From the NCBI GenBank assembly GCA_021817875.1, contig JAKAFQ010000066.1, positions 1 through 12,195 on the forward strand: a stretch of DNA of 12,195 nucleotides, given 5' to 3'. The translations under genes and the position numbers were made by a program. How positions within the stretch are numbered: position 1 is the first letter of the stretch; each line of letters begins with the position of its first letter. Below, piece by piece: positions 6,237 to 12,195 of this stretch. This DNA is from Pseudomonadota bacterium (GTDB lineage Bacteria; Pseudomonadota; Gammaproteobacteria; Steroidobacterales; Steroidobacteraceae). The notes beneath the pieces are model-generated. The model had not been told where the DNA came from. It ran no database searches and worked only from the letters and a program-made list of their open reading frames with translations.

Positions 6237-7273
6237 GACGCCCGCATCGCCTCGGCCGCCGCCCGCTCGTTGGCGCGCGGCAGTTCGGCCGCGACCCGCC
6301 GCTCGAGAAAATCCGACAACTCGCCGAGCTCGGCGTAGCGGGCGCAGGTATCGCGCACGTAGCGCAGAGTCAGCGGCAGATCGCGCAGATAACCGCTCTT
6401 GCCGTCGCGATACCACAACCGCGCGAATATCCCGAGGACCTTCAGGTGCCGCTGCACGCCGATCAGATCGAACCAGCGCAGGAACTGCCGCGCATCGGCG
6501 CCGGCCGGGCCTGCCTCGGACGCGAGCCGCTCGCGGTAGGCGCGCACCCAGCCGACCACCCGCTCGCGCGGCCAGGAGATGTAACAGTCCTCGAGCAGCG
6601 AGACCAGGTCGTAACCGACGGGGCCGCGCAGCGCATCCTGGAAATCGATCACCCCGGGGTTGCGTTCCACGGTCACCATGAGATTGCGCGAATGGTAGTC
6701 GCGGTGGACGAACACCTGCGGCTGCTCGAGCGCCTCGGCGATCAGGAACTCGAATGCCGCCTGCAGCACCCGCCGTTCGGACGCCGACGGCTCGAGCGCC
6801 AGGTGCCGCTCGAGGAACCATTCGGGCATCAGCGCCAACTCGCGCAGCAGCGGTTCGCGATCGTAGGGCGCGAGCTGCTGCGCCGCCTCCGCGCCATGCG
6901 CCTGGATCCGCGCGAGCGTGCGCAGCGCCTCGTCATACAGGCGCTGCGCTTCTCCCGTGGCGAGCCGGGCCAGGTAGGGTGTACTGCCCAGGTCCTCGAG
7001 CAGCAGCAGGCCGCGATCGACGTCCGCCTCGTACACGTGCGGCACGTGCACCCCCAGCGGCTCGAGCAGGCCGGTGACCTGCAGGTAGGGGCGAACGGTC
7101 TCCTTGGCAGGCGGGGCGTCCATGATGACGAACGTCCGCTCGCCGCAGACGGCCCTGAAGTAACGCCTGAAGCTCGCATCGCTGGAGGCCGGCTCGATGC
7201 GCCGCACCGGCAGACCGAGCTCGCGCGACAGCCAACCCGTCAGCAGCGCGAGCCGCTCATCCTGATCATGCAT
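6233..7273 (-). CDS. amgK: Anomeric MurNAc/GlcNAc kinase (APH-fold)
   Basis: A 346-residue aminoglycoside-phosphotransferase-fold kinase. Characterised members phosphorylate C1 of N-acetylmuramate and GlcNAc, giving the substrate of MurU. Visible motifs are the catalytic loop V-H-R-D-Y-H-S-R-N-L-M (189-199, catalytic D192), the metal site I-D-F-Q-D (209-213) and an N-lobe with S-S-D-A-S-F-R-R-Y-F-R (30-40) and L-L-L-L-E-D-L-G. Length matches P. putida AmgK (about 340). I chose ATG 7273, not the in-frame GTG 7300, because the likely -10 lies at 7304-7309 and a transcript would start near 7297, downstream of that GTG. The gene starts a two-gene amgK-murU unit divergent from lptD, the layout known in Pseudomonas. 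Together they feed sugars released by lytic transglycosylases such as MltB back into the wall. Confidence 0.94.
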   Translation of the reverse strand: MHDQDERLALLTGWLSRELGLPVRRIEPASSDASFRRYFRAVCGERTFVIMDAPPAKETVRPYLQVTGLLEPLGVHVPHVYEADVDRGLLLLEDLGSTPYLARLATGEAQRLYDEALRTLARIQAHGAEAAQQLAPYDREPLLRELALMPEWFLERHLALEPSASERRVLQAAFEFLIAEALEQPQVFVHRDYHSRNLMVTVERNPGVIDFQDALRGPVGYDLVSLLEDCYISWPRERVVGWVRAYRERLASEAGPAGADARQFLRWFDLIGVQRHLKVLGIFARLWYRDGKSGYLRDLPLTLRYVRDTCARYAELGELSDFLERRVAAELPRANERAAAEAMRAS

Positions 7274-7288
7274 CGGGTAGGCCCACGG

Positions 7289-7298
7289 GATTCGAATC
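7289..7298. repeat. 10-bp palindrome over the predicted amgK transcription start
   Basis: GATTCGAATC is a perfect inverted repeat centred 14 bp from the centre of the neighbouring -10 palindrome. Its position at the start of the amgK transcript would suit an operator, but no regulator is identified and a 10-bp palindrome can arise by chance. Confidence 0.35.
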
Positions 7299-7301
7299 AC
7301 G

Positions 7302-7313
7302 CCATTATAATGG
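7302..7313. promoter_or_regulatory. Symmetric -10 element (CCATTATAATGG) between amgK and lptD
   Basis: A perfect 12-bp palindrome that contains TATAAT on both strands: 7306-7311 on plus and 7309-7304 on minus. It is an AT-rich island in very GC-rich DNA. The minus-strand copy has a plausible -35. For the plus strand I find no -35 at 15-18 bp, so plus-strand initiation toward lptD is possible but less supported. Confidence 0.6.
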
Positions 7314-7333
7314 GCCCCCTCATGCCGCGTCAG
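7304..7333 (-). promoter_or_regulatory. Candidate amgK-murU promoter
   Basis: On the minus strand CTGACG (7333-7328) matches 4 of 6 bases of the -35, followed after 18 bp by a consensus TATAAT (7309-7304). Transcription would begin near 7297, leaving a leader of about 24 nt before the amgK ATG at 7273. Confidence 0.6.
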
Positions 7334-7489
7334 GGAGCCTCTGTCTTACCCCGCGCACTCGCGACGGTGGCTCATTTCTCGTCCGGGCGAGGCGCGACGA
7401 CCCATGTGTACTCTCGGTACACGAGGGAGGAGCCGCGGCACCCGGATGCCATCGGCCCCGTCTCTGATGCGGAAGGAAAACACTCGCCC
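7314..7489 (+). other. lptD leader region with two competing hairpins
   Basis: About 175 bp without a supported gene. It holds GTGTAC (7406-7411) and GTACAC (7417-7422) around a 5-nt loop, a perfect 6-bp stem. An overlapping alternative pairs CTCTCG (7411-7416) with CGAGGG (7422-7427), one G-T pair, and would mask part of the Shine-Dalgarno-like GGGAGGAG at 7425-7432. An in-frame ATG at 7322 has no ribosome binding site. No sigma-E consensus was recognised by eye, although lptD-surA is under sigma-E control in E. coli. Confidence 0.35.
7471..7477 (+). promoter_or_regulatory. Ribosome binding site for the chosen lptD start
   Basis: GGAAGGA lies 12 nt before the ATG at 7490, a little far but the best site near a plausible lptD start. 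The alternative GTG at 7574 has none. Confidence 0.5.
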
Positions 7490-10045
7490 ATGGCTTGCCC
7501 CGCCCATCGCCCGCTGCCGCGTTGCGCGGCTTGCCCGTCCCGATCTCTGGGCAACGCTGCGTGCCCGGCATCGGTGCGAGGCTCGGGGCAAGGCAATCGC
7601 CCGGGTCTGAGACAGCGGCTCCGCGGCGTGCTCTGGAGCGCCCTGCTGTCCTTCGGCGGCGTCGCTTCACATGCGGCGCTCGCGACGGGACGCTGCACCT
7701 GCCAGAACCCGAAGCGCTCCGACGCCGCTCACCCCGAAGCGCCCGCGCACGCGCCCGCCCGGCCGGGACCCGCCGGCAGGCTCTCGGCGGCCGGCAAGAT
7801 CCATATCAGCAGCGAGCGCGCCTCGGTCGGGCGAAACGGGCAGGTGCGGCTCGAAGGGCACGTGGTGCTGCGCCAGGGCGAGCGCGAGATCCAGGCACAG
7901 CGCATCGACTATGACACCCACCGCGACATCATCCGGACCCGCGGCGGGATCCGCTACAGCGACCCGCGGCTGCGCGTCACCGGTCGGGGCGGCAGCTATT
8001 CCCCGCTCGAGGGCGCGCAGTTCGAGGATGCGCAGTTCTCGCTGCTGCGGCCCGCCGCCCGCGGCACCGCCCGGCAGATGCAGCTGACACCCCAGGGCGT
8101 GCTGCGGCTGCGGGGGGTCGCCTTCACCACCTGTCCGCAGATCCCGCCGGCGTGGGTGCTGCGCGCCGGCAGGATCAGGCTCGACACACACCGGCGGGTC
8201 GGGACCGCCGAGAACGCCCGGATCGACCTGCACGGCGTGCCGATCCTCTACCTCCCGTGGGTGTCGTTTCCGCTCGGCAACGTGCGCAAGAGCGGCTTCC
8301 TGTTCCCGACTTTCGGCAACACCTCGCGCGGTGGCTTCCAGATCTCCACACCGATTTACTGGAATATCGCGCCGAATGCCGACTTCACCCTGCAGCCGAC
8401 CGAATATCAGCGGCGCGGCGCGGATATCGGCGGTGATTTCCGTTTCCTCACCCACCGCGGACACGGCGAGCTCGACTGGGACTACCTGCCGTACGACGGC
8501 GCCTACCACGGCAGTCGCAGCCGCATCCGCCTGCGCAGCGTCACGGAACTGCCCGACCAGCTCCGCCTGACGCTCGACGGCGAGAACGTCAGCGACACGG
8601 CGTACTTCGAGGATTTTTCCTCCGGGCCCGAAGGCACCAGCACCGCCTTTCTCGACCGCCGCGCCGTGCTCTCGTACCGCAGCGTGCATTGGAACATCCA
8701 GGGCATGGCCCAGCAGTTCCAGACCATCGACAGCACCCTGCCGCTGAATGACCGTCCGTACTCCCGGGTCCCCGACCTGAACATCGATGCCGATTACGGC
8801 TGGGGCCCGGGCGACCTCGTGCGCTACGGCTTCAAATCTGAAATGGTGGACTTCCAGCGCCCCGACCACGCCACCGGGGTCACGGGCTGGCGATTCGACT
8901 TCAAGCCCGTCGTCTCGCTCAATCTCGGCGGACCGGGCTACTACGTGCGCCCATCGATCGCCTGGCGCGCCACCCAGTACGAGCTGTCGCACACCGCGGC
9001 GGGACAACCGAGCAGCCCCTCGCGCACCCTGCCGATCGCGAGCGTGGACACCGGCCTGAGGCTGCAGCGCCCGGTCGGCCGGCACGGCCTGAAGCTGATC
9101 ACGCTCGAGCCGCGCCTGATGTATCTCTACGTCCCCTACCGCAATCAGAGCACCGGCCGGCACGCGCTGCCGATCTTCGATACCGGCCTGCCGGACCTCG
9201 TGCCCGTGGAGCTGTTCCGCACCAACCGTTACGTGGGCGCCGATCGGGTCGGGGACGCCAATCAGATCAACGCCGCCCTCACCGCCCGGCTGCTCAACAA
9301 CCGCGATGGGCGTCAATACCTGGCCGCGACGATCGGCGAGGAGTTCTATTTCGAGACCCCGCGCGTGACGCTGCCCGGCGAGGTCGTTCCCACGATCGGC
9401 CGGTCGGACCTGGTGGCCGAGCTCGCGCTCACCGCGTTCCGGCACTGGAGCGCCCGTGCCGATCTGCAGTGGGATCCCCAGGCCTCCGAGGCGCAGCGCG
9501 CCGACGTCACCCTCCAGTATCGACCGGCGGCCAACCGCGTGATCAACCTCGGCTACCGCTTCGTGCGCAACACCATCCAGCAGTCGGCCCTCGCGGCCTC
9601 CCCCTGTGTCACCGCCGCCGCCAGCCTGGCGGGCGGCTGCTGCGCGCAGATCTCGCCCCTGGCGAGCAACTGCGGCGTACAGCAGGCGGAAATCTCGGCC
9701 GCCTGGCCGATCGGGCACTCCTGGCTGCTCTTTGCCCGAGGGATCTACTCGCTGAAAGACCATGAGGCACTGGAGAGATTCGCCGGCTTCGAGTACCGTG
9801 CCTGCTGCTGGAGCGTGCGCCTCGGGGCCCGCCGGTACGTGGCCGTGCGGCCCACTCTCGGCGGCGGGCGCACCGGGGCACAGGACACCGGCATCTATCT
9901 GCAGGTGGAACTCACGGGGCTCGCCAGTGTCGGATCAGCGCCGGATGCCTTCCTGTCCGAAACCATTCCGGGATTTGCACCCGCCGGATCCGCTACGGCC
10001 AGCTACACTCAGGCGGCTCCGAACGCACCGGCGACGCTCCCCTAA
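7490..10045 (+). CDS. lptD: LPS-assembly outer-membrane protein LptD
   Basis: An 851-residue outer-membrane barrel that, with LptE, inserts LPS in the outer leaflet. Order: a long N-region; a signal hydrophobic stretch at about 46-65 (G-V-L-W-S-A-L-L-S-F-G-G), cleaved near A-L-A at 65; an OstA-like jellyroll at about 95-240; and a C-terminal barrel at about 250-840. The signature G-V-P-I-L-Y-L-P-W-V-S-F-P-L-G and K-S-G-F-L-F-P-T-F-G mark the start of the barrel domain. The disulfide cysteines of the family are present: C69 or C71 after the signal, C215 in F-T-T-C, and the C772-C773 pair in Y-R-A-C-C-W. An extra cysteine group (C706, C717, C718, C728) is unusual. Start is uncertain: ATG 7490 has an SD, but GTG 7574 would give 823 residues with an ordinary signal peptide. 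surA follows after 18 bp; amgK is divergent. Confidence 0.96.
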   Translation: MACPAHRPLPRCAACPSRSLGNAACPASVRGSGQGNRPGLRQRLRGVLWSALLSFGGVASHAALATGRCTCQNPKRSDAAHPEAPAHAPARPGPAGRLSAAGKIHISSERASVGRNGQVRLEGHVVLRQGEREIQAQRIDYDTHRDIIRTRGGIRYSDPRLRVTGRGGSYSPLEGAQFEDAQFSLLRPAARGTARQMQLTPQGVLRLRGVAFTTCPQIPPAWVLRAGRIRLDTHRRVGTAENARIDLHGVPILYLPWVSFPLGNVRKSGFLFPTFGNTSRGGFQISTPIYWNIAPNADFTLQPTEYQRRGADIGGDFRFLTHRGHGELDWDYLPYDGAYHGSRSRIRLRSVTELPDQLRLTLDGENVSDTAYFEDFSSGPEGTSTAFLDRRAVLSYRSVHWNIQGMAQQFQTIDSTLPLNDRPYSRVPDLNIDADYGWGPGDLVRYGFKSEMVDFQRPDHATGVTGWRFDFKPVVSLNLGGPGYYVRPSIAWRATQYELSHTAAGQPSSPSRTLPIASVDTGLRLQRPVGRHGLKLITLEPRLMYLYVPYRNQSTGRHALPIFDTGLPDLVPVELFRTNRYVGADRVGDANQINAALTARLLNNRDGRQYLAATIGEEFYFETPRVTLPGEVVPTIGRSDLVAELALTAFRHWSARADLQWDPQASEAQRADVTLQYRPAANRVINLGYRFVRNTIQQSALAASPCVTAAASLAGGCCAQISPLASNCGVQQAEISAAWPIGHSWLLFARGIYSLKDHEALERFAGFEYRACCWSVRLGARRYVAVRPTLGGGRTGAQDTGIYLQVELTGLASVGSAPDAFLSETIPGFAPAGSATASYTQAAPNAPATLP

Positions 10046-10049
10046 GATC

Positions 10050-10054
10050 GAGGA
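10050..10054 (+). promoter_or_regulatory. Ribosome binding site of surA
   Basis: GAGGA 9 nt before the ATG at 10064, just after the lptD stop. It supports the long N-region start of SurA. Confidence 0.7.
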
Positions 10055-10063
10055 CTCATTCGC

Positions 10064-11482
10064 ATGCGGCTGTTTCCCTTCTTCGTTCCGACCCGTCATT
10101 CTCGCGCCGCCCGGGCGCGCCCAGGCGCCGCAGCCGAAGGCCAGGCTCCGGCGCCACGGCGTCTCGGGACGCTGTGCCTGCTTGCCGCGCTCGCCCTGCT
10201 CGGCGCCGCGGTGCTGCCCGGGCGGGCGCTGGCCCAGACGCGCGACCTGTCCACCCAGGGCGTGCTGCTCGACCGGATCGCCGCCATCGTCAACGACGGT
10301 GTCGTGCTGCAGAGCGAGCTCGATGACCGCGTCAGGGAAGTCACCGCGCAGCTGCGGGCCCAGGGTCTCACTCCGCCGGCCGAGAGCGTGCTGCGCAAGC
10401 AGGTGCTCAACAGCCTGATCCTGGAGCGGGTCCAGCTGGAACAGGCGCGGCGCGACGGCATCACGATCTCGGACGACACGCTGAACTCGGCGTTGCAGGA
10501 AGTCGCCGCGCGCAACGGCATCTCCTTCGCCGATCTGCCGACCGCGCTGGCGCAGCAAGGGATCAACTACGCCACCTACCGCGGCCAGATGCGCGATCAG
10601 CTCACCATCGGCCTGCTGAGGGAGCGGGACGTGCTGCAGCGCATAGTGGTCACGCCGCGGGAAATCGACCAGTTCCTCGCGAGGCAAGCCAAACAGCCTT
10701 CGGCGCAGGACGCGTATGACGTCTCGCACATCCTCATTGCGGTGCCTTCCAACGCCACACCCACCCAGCTCGCCACCGCGCAGCGACTCGCCGACAAGGT
10801 CGACCGGCTGGCCAAGGAAGGGAAGAATTTCGCCGGCCTGGCGGTCGCCTACTCCAACGCTTCCGATGCCCTCAAAGGCGGCGATCTCGGCTGGCGCAAG
10901 GGGACCGAGCTGCCCACGTTCATGACCCGCATCATTCCGACCCTGCATCCAGGCGAAGTGAGCGGGGTGCTGCGCACGCCCTCGGGCTTTCACATATTCA
11001 AGCTCAACAAGGTCCGGCGCCAGGAGCACAAGGACATCATCGAGCAGGTTCACGTGCGTCACATCCTGCTGATTCCGAACGCGCTGCAGGACAACGCGAC
11101 GGTGCGACAGAGGCTCGAGCAGATCCGCCGCAATATCCTGGCCGGCAAGGTCAAGTTCGCCGTCGTGGCCGCCTCGACCTCTCAGGATCCGGGCTCGGCT
11201 TCCCAAGGCGGGGATCTCGGCTGGCAAAGCCCGAGCGCCTACACGCCGCGATTCGCGGCCGCCATCGCCAAACTGAAGGTCGGCCAGATCAGCCAGCCCT
11301 TCCAGACCCGCTACGGCTGGCACATCGTGCAACTGCTCGGCCGCCGGCACTACGACGAAACCCAGGAAATGAAGCGGCTGCACGCGATGGAGGCCATCCG
11401 CGCCAGCAAGGCCGACGAGGATACCGAGCTGTGGCTGCAGCGGCTGCGAGACGAGGCCTACGTCAAGATCCTGAGCGGTTGA
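10064..11482 (+). CDS. surA: Periplasmic chaperone and peptidyl-prolyl isomerase SurA
   Basis: A 472-residue parvulin-type chaperone that escorts outer-membrane proteins, LptD among them, through the periplasm. Residues 1-57 hold a long Arg/Pro/Ala-rich N-region and then a hydrophobic core (L-C-L-L-A-A-L-A-L-L-G) with likely cleavage after A-L-A at 57, leaving Q58. The SurA N-terminal chaperone domain follows (V-L-L-D-R-I-A-A-I-V-N-D-G-V-V at 67-81), then two parvulin domains. The first is about 217-319 (V-S-H-I-L, G-G-D-L-G-W, G-F-H-I-F-K-L), the second about 329-428 (V-R-H-I-L-L, G-G-D-L-G-W, G-W-H-I-V-Q-L). A C-terminal helix ends the protein (L-R-D-E-A-Y-V-K-I). E. coli SurA is 428 residues; the extra length is mostly the 33-residue N-region. 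A GAGGA supports ATG 10064. It sits between lptD and pdxA as in E. coli and Pseudomonas, probably in one transcript. Confidence 0.97.
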   Translation: MRLFPFFVPTRHSRAARARPGAAAEGQAPAPRRLGTLCLLAALALLGAAVLPGRALAQTRDLSTQGVLLDRIAAIVNDGVVLQSELDDRVREVTAQLRAQGLTPPAESVLRKQVLNSLILERVQLEQARRDGITISDDTLNSALQEVAARNGISFADLPTALAQQGINYATYRGQMRDQLTIGLLRERDVLQRIVVTPREIDQFLARQAKQPSAQDAYDVSHILIAVPSNATPTQLATAQRLADKVDRLAKEGKNFAGLAVAYSNASDALKGGDLGWRKGTELPTFMTRIIPTLHPGEVSGVLRTPSGFHIFKLNKVRRQEHKDIIEQVHVRHILLIPNALQDNATVRQRLEQIRRNILAGKVKFAVVAASTSQDPGSASQGGDLGWQSPSAYTPRFAAAIAKLKVGQISQPFQTRYGWHIVQLLGRRHYDETQEMKRLHAMEAIRASKADEDTELWLQRLRDEAYVKILSG

Positions 11483-11494
11483 GCCGCCTGGCCC

Positions 11495-12195
11495 GTGGGC
11501 CCGCGCATTGCCTTGACGTCGGGCGAGCCCGCCGGAGTGGGGCCCGAGCTGTGCCTGGCGATCGCCTCGAGACCGTTCGAGTGCGAACTGGTGTGCCTCG
11601 GCGACCGGGAGCTGCTGGCCCAGCGCGCGCGGCAAGTCGGCTTGAGCGTGCAGCTGCGACCGTACGACGGCGCTCCGCGCCGGCATGAGCCGGGAACCCT
11701 CGTGCTCGAGCACCATCCGCTTCCCGTCCCGAGCACCGCCGGCCGTCTCGACATCCGCAATGCGCACTACGTGACCGGTCTGCTCGAGCGTGCCTGCGAC
11801 GGAGCCCTCAGCGGCGAGTTCTCCGCCATCGTCACCGCACCGGTCCATAAGGGCGTCATCAATGATGCCGGAATGCCCTTCACCGGCCATACCGAATTCT
11901 TCGCCGAGCGCACCGGGGCCTCACCGGTCATGCTGTTCTCGAATGGTCCGCTGCGGGTCGCGCTCGCGACCACCCACCTGCCGCTGCGCGAGGTGAGCGC
12001 CGCCCTGACCGTCGCGTCGCTGTGCCGGACCCTGGCCGTCCTCGACCGTGACCTGCGCGCAGGGTGGGGCATCGAGCGGCCGCGGATCGCGGTCTGCGGC
12101 CTCAATCCGCACGCCGGCGAGGGCGGACACCTCGGCGAGGAAGAGATCCGGGTGATCACTCCGGCCATCGAGCGGATGCGGGCGCAGGGCCTCGG
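11495..12195 (+). CDS. pdxA: 4-hydroxythreonine-4-phosphate dehydrogenase, N-terminal part (3' end outside window)
   Basis: Open from a GTG at 11495 to the window edge (233 full codons, no stop), so only the first two thirds are seen. PdxA oxidises 4-phosphohydroxy-L-threonine with NAD and, with PdxJ, makes pyridoxine 5'-phosphate. Recognised motifs are T-S-G-E-P-A-G-V-G-P-E (8-18), V-T-A-P-V-H-K-G-V-I-N-D-A-G (113-126), F-T-G-H-T-E-F-F-A-E-R-T-G (129-141), A-T-T-H-L-P-L-R (158-165) and G-L-N-P-H-A-G-E-G-G (202-211). H161 and H206 correspond to two of the three metal-ligand histidines; the third is beyond the edge. The gene is in the same frame as surA, 12 nt after its stop. GTG 11495 is the only common start codon between that stop and the conserved core, and it has no clear Shine-Dalgarno, so translation may depend on ribosomes finishing surA. 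Confidence 0.95.
   Translation, partial: MGPRIALTSGEPAGVGPELCLAIASRPFECELVCLGDRELLAQRARQVGLSVQLRPYDGAPRRHEPGTLVLEHHPLPVPSTAGRLDIRNAHYVTGLLERACDGALSGEFSAIVTAPVHKGVINDAGMPFTGHTEFFAERTGASPVMLFSNGPLRVALATTHLPLREVSAALTVASLCRTLAVLDRDLRAGWGIERPRIAVCGLNPHAGEGGHLGEEEIRVITPAIERMRAQGL

Noticed and set aside
7273..7300. amgK starting at the GTG at 7300
   Set aside because: It lies only 4 nt past the -10 hexamer and therefore upstream of the expected transcription start; ATG 7273 gives the family length.
7281..7303. T-arm-like string ATTCGAATC suggesting a tRNA 3' end
   Set aside because: The flanking bases do not form the 5-bp T stem on either strand, and no acceptor, anticodon or D arm is visible nearby.
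6446..7489. Upstream extension of the lptD frame through the amgK region, including an ATG at 7322
   Set aside because: The frame stays open only as an antisense shadow of amgK; ATG 7322 has no Shine-Dalgarno, sits at the possible promoter start, and adds residues unlike any signal peptide.
7404..7610. 68-codon plus-strand ORF in the lptD leader overlapping lptD
   Set aside because: No homology recognised, Arg-rich, and it overlaps the lptD N-terminus in another frame. Retained only as a possible leader peptide in a finding, not as a gene.
7667..9763. A 698-codon open frame on the minus strand opposite lptD
   Set aside because: It is a typical antisense shadow of high-GC coding sequence: His/Arg/Gly/Ala-rich, no recognisable domain, and lptD on the other strand is unambiguous.
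9935..11890. A 651-codon open frame on the minus strand opposite surA and pdxA
   Set aside because: Same low-complexity composition, spans two confirmed plus-strand genes and their junction, and shows no domain.
1..12195. Mobile elements, CRISPR arrays, prophage, toxin-antitoxin or defence genes
   Set aside because: No repeat arrays, transposase-like or integrase-like frames or terminal inverted repeats were seen; all substantial coding sequence is accounted for by envelope and cofactor genes.

Overview
The window is about 12.2 kb of dense, high-GC DNA with almost no intergenic space. It looks like a chromosome of a non-enteric gammaproteobacterium. The evidence is the lptD-surA-pdxA order, the divergent amgK-murU pair (the MurNAc recycling route of pseudomonads and relatives, absent from E. 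coli), and an mltB-rlpA-dacC-(dat)-ybeD cluster next to lipA and lipB. The genus cannot be fixed from this sequence; a xanthomonad-, nevskia- or steroidobacter-like lineage is a guess.

Layout. Positions 1-3641, plus strand: the 3' end of mltB, then rlpA, dacC, dat (class IV D-amino-acid aminotransferase) and ybeD/DUF493. Three of these junctions carry a 4-bp start/stop overlap (GTGA or ATGA), which suggests one operon; for dacC a better start lies downstream of the overlap. Positions 3710-7273, minus strand, transcribed right to left: amgK, murU (4-bp overlap), lipA, lipB. The lip genes converge on ybeD across a short GC-rich gap. Positions 7274-7489 form a divergent control region with a perfectly symmetric -10 element, a second palindrome and a hairpin-forming leader. 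Positions 7490-12195, plus strand: lptD, surA and the 5' part of pdxA, closely spaced.

Biology. This is a cell-envelope maintenance neighbourhood. MltB and RlpA are lytic-transglycosylase-family proteins acting on peptidoglycan glycans. DacC trims the terminal D-Ala of stem peptides. Dat could return D-Ala/D-Glu nitrogen to metabolism. AmgK and MurU convert recovered MurNAc to UDP-MurNAc. LptD inserts LPS in the outer membrane and SurA chaperones outer-membrane proteins, including LptD. LipB and LipA make protein-bound lipoate, YbeD is a small regulatory-type protein often next to them, and PdxA makes a PLP precursor (PLP is the cofactor of Dat).

I found no phage, IS, CRISPR, toxin-antitoxin, defence or biosynthetic cluster, and no RNA gene. 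I do not see an undescribed multi-gene system. The points worth a second look are local: the symmetric divergent promoter, a cysteine-rich insertion in LptD, substitutions at family-conserved positions in RlpA and Dat, a non-canonical lipA-lipB order and orientation, and a possible leaderless lipA transcript.
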